From Streptomyces sp. CB00316 (lineage in GTDB: Bacteria > Actinomycetota > Actinomycetes > Streptomycetales > Streptomycetaceae): a stretch of 64,000 nucleotides of DNA. The notes below the pieces were generated by a model that was not told where the DNA came from, did no database searches, and worked only from the letters and a program-made list of their open reading frames with translations. The stretch is from positions 117,516 through 181,515 of the forward strand of contig NZ_LIXI01000015.1 in NCBI RefSeq assembly GCF_001905595.1, given 5' to 3'. Below are positions 24,673 to 34,033 of this stretch, piece after piece. Numbering within the stretch: position 1 is the stretch's first letter; each line of letters starts with the position of its first letter. A program made the translations under genes and the position numbers.

Positions 24673-27600
24673 ATGCGGCAGGACTGGGAGCCGGAAGACC
24701 TGATCGAGGTCTGGACGCTGCTTGAAGACGACATGAAGAAGGTGCGAAACAAATCCGGTGCAACCCGGTTGGGCTTCGCACTGTTGCTCAAGTTCTTCGA
24801 GGTGGAGGCCCGGTTCCCGGAGTCGCCCAGGGAGATGCCCGCGGCGGCGGTTGAGTACGTGGCCCAGCAGGTGAAGGTTCCCGCCGGTGCGTGGGCGGAC
24901 TACGACTGGCAGGGCGACCGAATCAAGCGGCACCGCAAGGAGATCCGTGAGGCGTACGGATTTCGGGCGAACACCGAGGAGGACCAAGTGCGGCTGGCCG
25001 AGTGGCTGGCCGCTGAGCTGTGCCCGGTGGAGCTGTCGCGGGAGCGACTGGCGGCGGCGGTGGTGGCCCGGTGCCGTAACGACCACATCGAGCCGCCGGC
25101 CCCGGGGCGGGTCGGGCGGCTGGTGGGTAAGGCCGTCAAGGACTTCGAGGCCCGGTTCTGCCGCAGCAGGGTGGAACGGATGTCGCACGCGACACGCTCA
25201 CGCCTGGAGGACCTGGTCGCCGGCAGCGAGGACGACACGGGCGAAGGCGGGGAGAGTGAGGGTGCGGTCTCGGGCGGCGGTCGGTCGCACTTCGCCGAGC
25301 TGAAGGCCGACCCGGGGGCGCCAGGGTTGGAGAGCCTGCTGGCGGAGGTGAACAAGCTCCAGCGGGTGCGGCGGCTGGAGTTGCCCGCGGACCTGTTCGC
25401 GGACGTGTCGGAGAAGCTGGTGGACGCGTGGCGGGCGCGGGCGTCGAAGGAGTACCCGGCGAACCTGGAACGGATGAAGCCTCCAAGGCGGCTGACACTG
25501 CTGGCCGCGCTGTGCCATGTGCGGCAGACGGAGATCACCGACTCGCTGGTGGACTTGTTCATCCAGCTCGTGCTGAAGATCAACACGAGGGCGGAACGGA
25601 AGGTCGACAAGGAGCTGAACGCTGAGCTGAAGAAGATCCGGGGCAAGGAAGGCATGCTGCTGCGGGTCGCGGAGGCGGCGCTGTCCGAGCCGTCGGGCAC
25701 GGTGCGGCGGGTGATCTACCCGGTGGTCGGCGGGGAGAGGACGCTGAAGGCGCTGGCGGCGGAGGCCGCGGCGAACGAGGCCCGCTACAAGGCCCGGGTC
25801 CGCACGGTGCTGCGCTCCTCGTACTCAGCCCACTGGCGGCGGATGCTCTCGCCGCTGCTGGGGGCGCTGGAGCTGAAGTGCAACAACACCTCGTACCGGC
25901 CGGTGATGGACGCGATCGACTTGCTCCAGCGCTACCTGGACCAGCCTCTGAAAGAGGGTGCGTTCTTCGATCCGGCGGAGAGCGTGCCGCTGGCGGGGGT
26001 GGTGCCCGAGCACTGGCGGGTGGCGGTGGTGGATGACAAGGGCCGCATCGAGCGCGTCCCGTACGAGCTGTGCGTGCTGGTCGCTTTGCGGGATGCGGTG
26101 CGGCGCCGGGAGATTTGGGTGGTGGGGGCGAACCGGTGGCGTAACCCGGAGGACGACCTGCCGGCGGACTTTGAGGACAACCGGGACGTGCACTACGCCG
26201 CGCTGAGGCAGCCGCAGGACGCCGGGGAGTTCATCGCCGCCCTCCAGGGCAAGCTCCGCACCTCGCTGGATCGCTTCGACCGCGCCCTGGCGGAGGGCAC
26301 GACGGGTGGGGTGGCGATCGTCAAGAAGCACGGTGAGCCGTGGATTCGGGTCTCGCCGCGGGGCAAGCAGGAGGAGCCCGAGTCCCTGGTGGCGATCAAG
26401 GGCGAGATCGAGCGGCGCTGGGGCACCATCGACCTGCTGGACATCCTGAAGTACGCCGAGTTCGACACCGACTTCATCTCCGAGTTCACCTCGGTCGCCA
26501 CAAGAGAGAACCTGTCCAAGGACGTGCTGCGGCGCCGCCTGCTGCTGGTCCTGTTCGGGCTGGGCACGAACATGGGGATCAAACGGGTCGCGGTGACCGG
26601 CAAACACGGCGAGAGCGAGGCGACGCTGCGCCGGGTGCGGCACCTATTCGTCAACCGCGCCAACATGCGCGCGGCACTGCGGAAGCTCGTCAACGCCACC
26701 TTCGCCGTCCGGGATGAGATGTGGTGGGGCACCGGCACCGCGTGCGCCTCCGACAGTCGCAAGTTCGGCGCCTGGTCCTCGAACCTGATGACTGAGTGGC
26801 ACCAGCGCTACCGGGGCCCCGGCGTGATGATCTACTGGCACGTCGAGCGGAAATCCGTCTGCATCTACTCCCAGCTCAAGTCCTGTTCGGCCTCCGAGGT
26901 CGCCTCGATGATCGAGGGCGTACTGCGGCACTGCACTGACATGGACGTCGACCGGCAGTACACCGACACGCACGGCGCCTCCATCGTCGGGTTCGCCTTC
27001 GCGCACATGCTCGACTTCAAGCTGATGCCGAGGCTGAAGAACATTGGCTCCGCGAAGCTGTACCGGCCGGCGGCCGGTCAGGACGACCAGTGGCCGAACC
27101 TGGGCCCGGTGCTCTCCACCAAGACCATCGACTGGGACCTGATCGCCCAGCAGTACGACCAGATCGTGAAGTACACCACGGCCCTGCGCCTTGGCACCGC
27201 CGAGGCCGAGCAGGTCCTGCGCCGGTTCACCCGCGGCGGCCCCAAGCACCCGACGTACCGGGCGATCGAGGAGTTGGGCAGGGCGGTGCGTACCTCGTTC
27301 GTCTGCGACTACCTCGCCGATGTCGAGATGCGCCAGGAGATCCACGAAGGGTTGCAGGTGGTGGAGAACTGGAACTCCGCGAACAAGGACCTCTTCTACG
27401 GCAAGGACGGCGACCTGGCCGGTTCGGACAAGGAGTCCCAGGAGGTCAGCATGCTCGCGCTGCACCTCCTCCAGTCCGCTCTGGTGCACGTCAACACGCT
27501 GCTGATGCAGGAGGTCCTGGCCGACCCGAAGTGGGCGGACAAACTCACCGACGCGGACCGCCGGGCGCTGTCGCCGCTGTTCTGGACCCATGTGAATCCC

Positions 27601-27714
27601 TACGGCCGGTTCGAGCTGGACATGAACAGCCGTCTCGATCAGGACCTGTCCATCCGGGCGACGGTGCCCGGCCCGCGCACTCCGCACGGGGAGGCGGCAA
27701 GCATCCCGGTGTGA
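24673..27714 (+). CDS. tnpA: Tn3-family transposase
   Basis: A 1013-aa protein, full length for Tn3 transposases. The N-terminal DUF4158 part begins LIEVWTLLEDDMKKV, with GFALLLKFFEVEARFP. The catalytic half has the family blocks WWGTGTACASDSRKF (first Asp), YTDTHGASIVGFAFAHML (second Asp, DTHG), LMPRLKNIG and a C-terminal region with the last Glu around QEVSMLALHLLQSALVHVNT. The enzyme makes cointegrates that a resolvase must resolve. The frame is intact, unlike most mobile genes here. It cuts the DUF2243 gene on its left. The nearest resolvase-like genes (31828 and 45110) are both dead. Confidence 0.93.
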   Translation: MRQDWEPEDLIEVWTLLEDDMKKVRNKSGATRLGFALLLKFFEVEARFPESPREMPAAAVEYVAQQVKVPAGAWADYDWQGDRIKRHRKEIREAYGFRANTEEDQVRLAEWLAAELCPVELSRERLAAAVVARCRNDHIEPPAPGRVGRLVGKAVKDFEARFCRSRVERMSHATRSRLEDLVAGSEDDTGEGGESEGAVSGGGRSHFAELKADPGAPGLESLLAEVNKLQRVRRLELPADLFADVSEKLVDAWRARASKEYPANLERMKPPRRLTLLAALCHVRQTEITDSLVDLFIQLVLKINTRAERKVDKELNAELKKIRGKEGMLLRVAEAALSEPSGTVRRVIYPVVGGERTLKALAAEAAANEARYKARVRTVLRSSYSAHWRRMLSPLLGALELKCNNTSYRPVMDAIDLLQRYLDQPLKEGAFFDPAESVPLAGVVPEHWRVAVVDDKGRIERVPYELCVLVALRDAVRRREIWVVGANRWRNPEDDLPADFEDNRDVHYAALRQPQDAGEFIAALQGKLRTSLDRFDRALAEGTTGGVAIVKKHGEPWIRVSPRGKQEEPESLVAIKGEIERRWGTIDLLDILKYAEFDTDFISEFTSVATRENLSKDVLRRRLLLVLFGLGTNMGIKRVAVTGKHGESEATLRRVRHLFVNRANMRAALRKLVNATFAVRDEMWWGTGTACASDSRKFGAWSSNLMTEWHQRYRGPGVMIYWHVERKSVCIYSQLKSCSASEVASMIEGVLRHCTDMDVDRQYTDTHGASIVGFAFAHMLDFKLMPRLKNIGSAKLYRPAAGQDDQWPNLGPVLSTKTIDWDLIAQQYDQIVKYTTALRLGTAEAEQVLRRFTRGGPKHPTYRAIEELGRAVRTSFVCDYLADVEMRQEIHEGLQVVENWNSANKDLFYGKDGDLAGSDKESQEVSMLALHLLQSALVHVNTLLMQEVLADPKWADKLTDADRRALSPLFWTHVNPYGRFELDMNSRLDQDLSIRATVPGPRTPHGEAASIPV

Positions 27715-27749
27715 CGCTCCGGGCCTGGCCGGAGTCGTGGTGAAGGCGA

Positions 27750-27831
27750 GTTGCCCAGAACGCTTCACCGTCCTGGGCAACGTCGTGAGCGGCGGCAGGG
27801 CTGTGCGAGGAGCGGACCAGGAAACCGGTGT
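27750..27831. repeat. Hairpin plus motif, copy 1 (also at 45520)
   Basis: A 9-bp stem (GTTGCCCAG with CTGGGCAAC, 27750-27781) is followed 31 bases later by CGGACCAGGAAACCGGTGT. Both parts recur at 45520-45607. The stem bases covary between copies and the second motif is inverted. It lies 35 bases after tnpA, so it may be a terminator, a transposon end or a recombination site. Confidence 0.6.
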
Positions 27832-27846
27832 AGCTTTCATACGCGC

Positions 27847-28518
27847 TCAGCCGGGCAGTGCAACGAGCCCCGTCTCATAGGCGGTGATCACGAGCTGAAC
27901 CCGGTCCCGGGCGTCCAGTTTGGTGAGCAGGCGGGACACGTGCGATTTGGCGGTGGCCACCGTGATGAACAGGTCCTCCGCGATCTCGGTGTTCGACCGG
28001 CCGCGCCCGACCAGGGTCAGGACCTCCCGTTCCCGCTCGGTGATGCCCTCGACTGGCCGTGGGGAGCGCGCCGGTGCGCTCGCGGGGCGACCGGCGAACT
28101 CGGCGATCAGGCGGCGCGTGACGCCGGGCGCGATCAACGCGTCGCCGGCGGCGACCACGCGGACCGCCGCGAGGATCTCGTCGAGCGCCATGTCCTTGAC
28201 CACGAAGCCGCTCGCTCCGGCCCGCAGCGCGCCGTAGACGTGGTCGTCCTCGTCGAAGGTGGTCAGGACGAGGACGCGAGAGGCCGCCGGTCCGGCGGTG
28301 ATCAGGCGCGTGGCCTCGATCCCGTCCATGCCCGGCATCCGAATGTCCATCACCACGACGTCGGGGTCGATCTCCCCGGCCAGCCGGACCGCTTCCGCGC
28401 CGGTGGAAGCCTCGCCGACGACCTCCAGGTCGGGGTGGTGGGCCATGAGCATGCGCAGCCCGGACCGCACCAGCGGCTGGTCGTCGACGAGCAGGACGCG
28501 TACGGGACCCCCGCTCAT
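27847..28518 (-). CDS. NarL/LuxR-type response regulator
   Basis: A 223-aa response regulator. The receiver has the phosphorylation Asp in DPDVVVMDIRMPGMDG (about residue 54), the acidic pair in VLLVDDQPL, the conserved Thr in VLTTFD and Lys in FVVKD. The C-terminal LuxR HTH reads ITEREREVLTLVGRGRSN, then LFITVATAKSHVSRLLTKL. ATG 28518 overlaps the histidine kinase stop by four bases. It is the partner of that kinase and probably regulates the divergent ABC transporter genes. Confidence 0.93.
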   Translation of the reverse strand: MSGGPVRVLLVDDQPLVRSGLRMLMAHHPDLEVVGEASTGAEAVRLAGEIDPDVVVMDIRMPGMDGIEATRLITAGPAASRVLVLTTFDEDDHVYGALRAGASGFVVKDMALDEILAAVRVVAAGDALIAPGVTRRLIAEFAGRPASAPARSPRPVEGITEREREVLTLVGRGRSNTEIAEDLFITVATAKSHVSRLLTKLDARDRVQLVITAYETGLVALPG

Positions 28519-29702
28519 CGGGCCTCCACCGCAACTCCGACGGGCTGCGGCAGTGGGAGTCGTGCCGCCACCCGGAATCCGCCCTCGGGACGCGGCCCGG
28601 CGCTGAAGCGGCCGTGGAGCAGGGCGACCCGCTCGCGCATGCCCACGATGCCGAAGCCGTGGGCCGCGTCGTCCCCGGCACCGCCGCCGTGCCCGTTGTC
28701 GACGATCTCCACCGACAGTTCCTCGTCCCCGTAGTCGACGGTCACGCGGCACCCCCCGGTGCCCGCGTGGCGGACCACATTGGTCAGCGCCTCCTGGACG
28801 ATACGGTAGGCCGACAGGTCGATGTCGGCCGGAAGCGGGCGCTGTTGTCCGCTGCGCCGCAGTTCGACCCGTACGCCGGCGTCGGCCGTGGCCGCCGCCA
28901 GCCGTTCGAGGTCCGCGAGGCCGGGCGATGGCGCGAGCGCGGCCCGCCCCGAGGCCCCCGTGTCCGGATCGGCCTGACGGAGCGCCGCCACTGTGCGCCG
29001 AAGACCCGACAGGGCCTCCCTGCTGGTCACTTCGATGGCACACAGCGCCTCGCGGGCCTCCTCGGGGTGGGTTTGGACCACCCGGCTCCCCGCCCCCGCC
29101 TGAATCGCGATGATGCCGATGCTGTGAGCGACCATGTCGTGCAGCTCCCGGGCGATCCGAAGCCGTTCGGCGACGACCGCCTCGGACACCTCCCGTGTGC
29201 GCAACGCCACCGCGTGCTCGCGGCGTTCGCGGCTCAACTGGCCGGCGGTGCAGGCCGCGGCCATCGCCAGGACGGTGATCACCACGTTGCCGATCATGTC
29301 GCTCCCGTGCGTGAACCCGCCGATCATCAGGAACTGGACGAGGAACGATCCGGCCGCGGCGAGGACCGAAGCCCGCCGCGCGAGCGTGGCGACGACGAAC
29401 CCGAGGAAGAGGTCCGCCGACAGATACGCCAGGAACAGGCTCGGGTACGCGTCCGAGAGGTCCGCGGGGGCGCCCGCCAGAACGACGGAGGATCCGAGCA
29501 GCGCCAGGAGCAGGGTCAGGAGCGGCGCGCGGCGCAGGACGCCGACGAGCAGGGTCGCGGCGAGCATCGCCCCGAGGCCGTGGACCGTGCCCGAAGCCAG
29601 CGGCGCACCTCCGATGAGCAGACCCACCGCGAGGAAGTACAAGACGCCCCCCGCCCAGGCCGCGAGGTGCGAGGGCGGCGGGGCGGTCGGTATGTCGCTC
29701 AT
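28515..29702 (-). CDS. HisKA_3-type sensor histidine kinase
   Basis: A 395-aa kinase with four or five hydrophobic spans in residues 12-160, including LAAWAGGVLYFLAVGLLIGG. The dimerisation/phospho-acceptor helix is RLRIARELHDMVAHSIG with His at the RELHD motif. The ATPase domain has the N box near YRIVQEALTNVVRHAG and G boxes VEIVDNGHGG and GFGIVGMRERV. There is no large extracellular domain, so it senses within or at the membrane. Adjacent ABC transporter genes are the usual targets of such pairs in Streptomyces. Confidence 0.92.
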   Translation of the reverse strand: MSDIPTAPPPSHLAAWAGGVLYFLAVGLLIGGAPLASGTVHGLGAMLAATLLVGVLRRAPLLTLLLALLGSSVVLAGAPADLSDAYPSLFLAYLSADLFLGFVVATLARRASVLAAAGSFLVQFLMIGGFTHGSDMIGNVVITVLAMAAACTAGQLSRERREHAVALRTREVSEAVVAERLRIARELHDMVAHSIGIIAIQAGAGSRVVQTHPEEAREALCAIEVTSREALSGLRRTVAALRQADPDTGASGRAALAPSPGLADLERLAAATADAGVRVELRRSGQQRPLPADIDLSAYRIVQEALTNVVRHAGTGGCRVTVDYGDEELSVEIVDNGHGGGAGDDAAHGFGIVGMRERVALLHGRFSAGPRPEGGFRVAARLPLPQPVGVAVEAR

Positions 29703-29833
29703 CCCGGGAGGCTATCCAGCCGCCACCCCTGCGGCATCGTCCCGTGGGCTTACGCCCCCGGGCGAACCCGGCCCGGCGATGGTCGCCCACGGCCCCATGA
29801 CCGGACGGGGGTCCTCCCGGGAGTGTTGCTCCC

Positions 29834-30754
29834 GTGATCGAAGTCAACGAACTCACCAAGCGCTACGGCGCCAAGACCGCCGTCGACCACCTCTCCTTCA
29901 CCGTGCGGCCGGGCCATGTCACCGGATTCCTCGGCCCCAACGGAGCCGGCAAGACCACCACGCTGCGGCTGCTGCTCGGGCTCGACGCGCCCACCGGCGG
30001 CTCCGCCACCGTCAGCGGGGTCGCCTTCCGCAGCCACGCCCGCGGACTGCGGCACGTCGGCGCGCTCCTCGACGCCGGCCGGGTCCACGGCGGACGCACC
30101 GCCGCGGCCCACTTGTCCGCCCTGGCCCGCAGCAACGGGATCTCCCCACGCCGCGTGGACGCAGTGCTGTCCGAAGTGGGACTGGCCGAGGCGGCGAACC
30201 GCCGCATCGGCGGCTTCTCGCTCGGCATGAAGCAGCGGCTCGGGATCGCCACTGCCCTGCTCGGCGACCCGCCCGTGCTGATGTTCGACGAGCCCGTCAA
30301 CGGGATGGACCCGGAAGGGGTGCTCTGGATGCGCCGCCTCTTCCGGCGCCTCGCGGCCGAGGGCCGCACGGTCTTCCTCTCCAGCCACCTCATGTCGGAG
30401 ATGGAGAACACCGCCGACCGGCTCGTCGTCATCGGCCGGGGCCGGCTCATCGCCGACGAGTCGGTAGGGGACTTCGCGGCCCGCGGCGCCGGCCTCGGCG
30501 TCGTGGTGGGCACGCGGCAGGCCGCCGAGCTGGCCGCCGTACTGACCGCCGCGGGCGCGTCGGTCGACCCGGAGGGAGCGCGGGGCACCGAGAGGCTCGC
30601 CGTGACTGGGCTGCCCGCCGAGCGGATCGCGGCGCTCGCCTTCGAGCACCGGATCCTGCTGACCGAGCTGACCACCCGAACCGCCTCGCTGGAGGAGGCC
30701 TTCATGGAACTCACCGCCGAAAGCGTCGAATACCAGGCAGGACAGCTCCGATGA
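29834..30754 (+). CDS. ABC transporter ATP-binding protein
   Basis: A 306-aa drug-type ABC ATPase: Walker A GPNGAGKTT, signature FSLGMKQRLGIA, Walker B PPVLMFDEPVNGMDPEG, switch His in LSSHLMSEM, then a C-terminal extension of about 85 residues as in DrrA-like proteins. GTG 29834 is preceded by a small hairpin (GGGAG-TGTTG-CTCCC) that would also contain the ribosome site, so translation may be modulated. Its stop overlaps the permease start by four bases. It is divergent from the two-component system. Confidence 0.93.
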   Translation: MIEVNELTKRYGAKTAVDHLSFTVRPGHVTGFLGPNGAGKTTTLRLLLGLDAPTGGSATVSGVAFRSHARGLRHVGALLDAGRVHGGRTAAAHLSALARSNGISPRRVDAVLSEVGLAEAANRRIGGFSLGMKQRLGIATALLGDPPVLMFDEPVNGMDPEGVLWMRRLFRRLAAEGRTVFLSSHLMSEMENTADRLVVIGRGRLIADESVGDFAARGAGLGVVVGTRQAAELAAVLTAAGASVDPEGARGTERLAVTGLPAERIAALAFEHRILLTELTTRTASLEEAFMELTAESVEYQAGQLR

Positions 30755-31599
30755 CCTCACTCACCTCCGCCTCCGCCTCGGTCGCGTCCCCCGCCGAGCC
30801 GCCCGCCCGGTTCCGCGACCTGCTCGCCTCCGAGTGGATCAAGATGCGGTCCCTGCGCTCCACCCCGTGGACCCTCGCACTCACCACCCTCTTCGTCATC
30901 GGATCCGCCGCGGTCTCGGCCCTGGCGGAGAACGACGACCTGCGACGGATGAGCGCGGCCGCGCGGACCAATGAGGGATTTCACGTGTTCGCCGCGTTCC
31001 CCCCGGCCGGCTACATGACGCTGATGCTCGTCGCGGGGAGCATCAGCGCCCTCACCGTCGTGAGCGACTACAGCAGCGGCCTGATCGCCACCACCACCGT
31101 GGCCGTCCCCGCCCGCGGGGCGGTGACGGCGGCCAAGGCGGTCGTCACCGCCGCGCTCTGGACCGCGCTCGGCACGGTCGTCTCCGCCGGTTCCTTCCTA
31201 GTGTCCCAAGCCATCCTGAGCGAAGAGCGGGCCGGGGTCCCGCTCAGCCATCCCGGAGTGCTTCGCGCGCTGATCGCGTCGGCCCTCTTGGCCCCGGTCT
31301 GCGCCCTGGTCGGCCTCGGCTTCGGAGCTCTGATCAGGCACAGCGCCGCCACCATGGTCACCACGGCCTTCGTCCTGGTGATGCTGCCGCCGATCTTCTC
31401 GCAGAGCGTGCGCTGGTCCGCCGCTGTGAACCACGCGATGCCGGCCGCGGCTTGGCGGCGCCTGGTGCAGACCTGGGAACCGGATCCCCACTCGCTCGGC
31501 TACGACGCCACCGTCCCCGGCTCCTGGGCCGTGTACGTCCTCTGGCCGCTGCTCGCGGTCGTCCTCGCGGTGGTCCTCGTACGACGCCGCGACGTGTGA
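30751..31599 (+). CDS. ABC transporter permease
   Basis: A 282-aa ABC-2-type permease. After a polar N-terminus (LLASEWIKMRSLRSTPW, the usual ABC-2 opening) there are about six spans: LALTTLFVIGSAAVSAL, GYMTLMLVAGSISALTVV, then others to the final YVLWPLLAVVLAVVLV. The SDYSSGLIATTTV segment is typical of these permeases. With the ATPase it should export a small amphipathic or antibiotic-like substrate. Substrate unknown. Confidence 0.9.
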   Translation: MTSLTSASASVASPAEPPARFRDLLASEWIKMRSLRSTPWTLALTTLFVIGSAAVSALAENDDLRRMSAAARTNEGFHVFAAFPPAGYMTLMLVAGSISALTVVSDYSSGLIATTTVAVPARGAVTAAKAVVTAALWTALGTVVSAGSFLVSQAILSEERAGVPLSHPGVLRALIASALLAPVCALVGLGFGALIRHSAATMVTTAFVLVMLPPIFSQSVRWSAAVNHAMPAAAWRRLVQTWEPDPHSLGYDATVPGSWAVYVLWPLLAVVLAVVLVRRRDV

Positions 31600-31601
31600 A
31601 C

Positions 31602-31653
31602 GTGTCTCCGAGACGCACATATCGCGCCCCGGAGACACAGGGGCAAGGCCCCC
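31602..31653. terminator. Inverted repeats after the ABC permease
   Basis: GTGTCTCC (31602-31609) pairs with GGAGACAC (31631-31638), and immediately after it GGGGC-AAG-GCCCC forms a second hairpin. They lie directly behind the permease stop and probably end its transcript. Confidence 0.5.
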
Positions 31654-31753
31654 GAAGCTTGTCGCAGCCTCGATGAACGTCTCTCAGAAACGACCCTTTA
31701 CCCGAGCAAGATCAAAAAAGGGCCGGACGAAGGCCATCAAGAAGCGGATCGAC

Positions 31754-31801
31754 TCTCAGAACCCGTTCGCACGCAAAGGTGTCAGGAGGAGGGTTCTGAG
31801 A
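31754..31801. repeat. res-like inverted repeat before the resolvase
   Basis: TCTCAGAACCC (31754-31764) and GGGTTCTGAGA (31791-31801) form an 11-bp dyad 27 bases before the resolvase ATG. Inside and beyond it TTCGCACGCAA and TTGCGTTGTGCGAA form a second, imperfect dyad. A partial CTCTCAGAA copy lies at 31681. The nested arrangement suits a serine-resolvase recombination site. Confidence 0.55.
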
Positions 31802-31827
31802 CTTGCGTTGTGCGAAAATCCGGGTGC

Positions 31828-32806
31828 ATGACGGGCCTTCAAGAATCCTCCGCCGGACCTGAGTCCGAAGCCGATCTCGTCGAGCGCCATCCGTGCCCGA
31901 AGTGCAAGGCCGCCCCCGGCTCACCGTGCCGCTCGCGCAGCGGGGCAGTCACGAGCGCCTACCACACCGGCCGCTTCACCAAGGTGCCGAAGCTGGCGAA
32001 GGAGCTGCGGGTGCCGACCCCGGCCAACCGAGGGCCGGGGCAGCCCTGGCGGCCCGGCAAGTCGGTACCCGCAGCCGTCGATCCCAGTCTGCTGAGCGCG
32101 GACATCCGCATCGGTTATGCCCGTTGCTCGCACCTCAGCCAGGAGCTCGACTCGCAGCTGGACGCCCTCGCCAAACACGGCATCAGCAGCGACAAGATTT
32201 TCAGCGAGTAGATCAGCACCCGGATCAAGGTCCGCCCGCAGTTCGAGGAGGCGCTGAGGACCGCCCGGGAGGTCAAGGCGCATGCCCCGCATTGCCGGGT
32301 CATCTTCACCGTGTTCGAGATGAAAAGGCTCGGACGGGACGCGGCAGAGCTCACCGCCCTCGCAGACCATCTGACCGAGCACGGCCTGGTGCTGGAGATG
32401 CTCGCCGGGCCGCTGCCCGGCATCTACGACCCCACCGGCCCCGGCAAGCTGCTGTTCGGCTTCTTCGCCGCAAATGGCAGAGACAGAGCGGGAGAACATC
32501 CGCGAAGCGAAGCTGGAAGGGCTGGAGACCGCGGCCCGCAAGGGCAAGTACGGCGGCCGGCCCCCGGTCATCACCGACGACATGCTGCACACCGTGCTGC
32601 GGCGCAAGGCGCTCGGCGAGTCCGTCGAGCAGATCCAGCCCGACCTGATCATCCCCACCGGCAAGCGCAAGGGACAGAACCCCTCGGCCGCGAGCATCTA
32701 CCGGGCACTCGCCGACCACGAGAAGACCCAGGCGTACCCGGAGGCAGTCGAGACGGCACACGCCGACTTCGCCGCCCTTCAGCAGCGTGACCGCAGCCCC
32801 GTGTAG
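31828..32806 (+). pseudogene. Serine resolvase with N-terminal zinc motif, two lesions
   Basis: The N-terminus has CPKCKAAPGSPC then YHTGRFTKVPKLA, a zinc-finger-like extension known from actinobacterial recombinases. The catalytic domain starts RIGYARCSHLSQELD with the serine. An in-frame TAG at 32209 interrupts FSE and ISTRIKVRP. After FFAA an extra base near 32474 shifts the frame to MAETERENIREAKLEGL, and the HTH (ASIYRALADHEKTQA) runs to 32806. Both lesions are single changes, so inactivation looks recent or an artefact. Confidence 0.85.
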
Positions 32807-32880
32807 TCACTCAGCGCTACATGTCCGTTCGCCGTAGCTATACGAGAACAGGGCCGTCGAGGGCATCTCCCGACGGGCAG

Positions 32881-33612
32881 TCAGCTGCCATGCTGAGTAG
32901 CTGAACTGCCCGTCCGATGGTGAGAACACGCTGCGATGAACTCCGGGGAGGGCTCCACGCTGAGTTGGTCCCGAAGGAGCCGAACAAACATCCGGTAGTG
33001 GCGTATGGCCTCACCAACGTTGTTCTCAGCGAGGTGCGCCGATATTACTGCGCGGTGCGCGCTCTCTCGCAGCGGCTCGATCCGCACGCTGGCGAGTGCC
33101 GCCTCGAGGGCGAGGGCATGCCGGCCCTGGCGCGCGAGTCCCTCGGCCAGCGTGTCCAACGCGTGCAGTCGTAGCTGGCGAATCCGCTCCCGCTCGAACA
33201 GGACCCACTCCTCGTCCCACCCAGGCAGCAGGTCTCCTCGGGTAAGCAGCTCGAGCGGCGGCGGGTCAAGGACTCCGCCGGAATTCACCACGTGAAGCGC
33301 AGTTTCCTCCAGCTTCCTCACGTCGACGCTCACCGCACAACAGAGGGACAGACACTCTCCGCTGCAGTCGATGACCGCCAGATCTCCGCGCGGAAAGCGC
33401 CACAATGTTGTCCGCAGGCTGCCCCGCGCGCGCTCCTCCGCAACCTCCGGCCATAGCGTGCCGGCAGCAACCGTGCGACTCGATCGACCTCGTAGGTACA
33501 GAAAAGCAACAAGTCGTTGTGCATTCAAGCACAATTCAACTTCCTCGCTGGAAAGCTCGAGGCCGAAACGACCGAGCAGTCGCAGGCGAGGACGGGTGGC
33601 GGGGTTACTCAT
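32881..33612 (-). CDS. SARP/BTAD-type transcriptional activator
   Basis: A 243-aa regulator of the SARP family. The OmpR-like winged helix (residues 8-95) reads RLRLLGRFGLELSSEEVEL, RLVAFLYLRG, GSLRTTLWRF. It is followed by the BTAD domain (about 100-230): LLPGWDEEWVLFERERIRQ, LHALDTLAEGLARQGRHALA, ESAHRAVISAHLAENN. There is no ATPase or TPR extension. Such proteins activate secondary metabolite clusters. The nearest candidates are the PatG-like operon and protease. Slight codon relaxation (Cys-rich CSGECLSLCC segment) is noticeable. Confidence 0.85.
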   Translation of the reverse strand: MSNPATRPRLRLLGRFGLELSSEEVELCLNAQRLVAFLYLRGRSSRTVAAGTLWPEVAEERARGSLRTTLWRFPRGDLAVIDCSGECLSLCCAVSVDVRKLEETALHVVNSGGVLDPPPLELLTRGDLLPGWDEEWVLFERERIRQLRLHALDTLAEGLARQGRHALALEAALASVRIEPLRESAHRAVISAHLAENNVGEAIRHYRMFVRLLRDQLSVEPSPEFIAACSHHRTGSSATQHGS

Positions 33613-34033
33613 CTGCCTTCTCGCAAGCCCTCATGCCGAAGCACTGGGTGGAGATGCACCAGGAATCTTTCCGCACGTGTGCTCAATCTCCTCACGGACC
33701 GGTTGCATCGGCACCGTTGTACCAGAAGAATTCTCTCTGTCCCTCATTACGGACGCAACTGCTGCCGGAACAAATCGAGGAACAGGTCCGATGCATCGCC
33801 CATACCCTTGAAACGACAAGTGCATTTGCCCTGACTCGAGGTTCAGCACCCCGCGTCGGTTTCCCTTGTCCAGACGGACCCGGCTCAGGCCCTGGGCGGA
33901 GTGGGCTGGTCGGCGGTGTCCGGACAGCCCCGTTCACCGGGCTTTCCCCTATTCCCGTGCAGGCCGACCACCGGCCGTGCACTACCCCGCAACGCGTCCG
34001 ACTGCCGACTACCCTGCACGGCCGGGGCACCCG
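33613..34033. other. Intergenic gap, no gene seen
   Basis: The 420 bases between the SARP-like gene start and the protease stop contain only short frames without ribosome sites. The SARP promoter should lie in the first part. Confidence 0.45.

Noticed and set aside
23590..25188. 532-aa minus-strand open frame
   Set aside because: It joins an antisense of tnpA, the DUF2243 fragment and the end of ctaG; no single gene.
27847..29859. 670-aa minus-strand frame as a fused kinase-regulator
   Set aside because: Only its last 223 residues are coherent; the kinase is in another frame with ATGA overlap.
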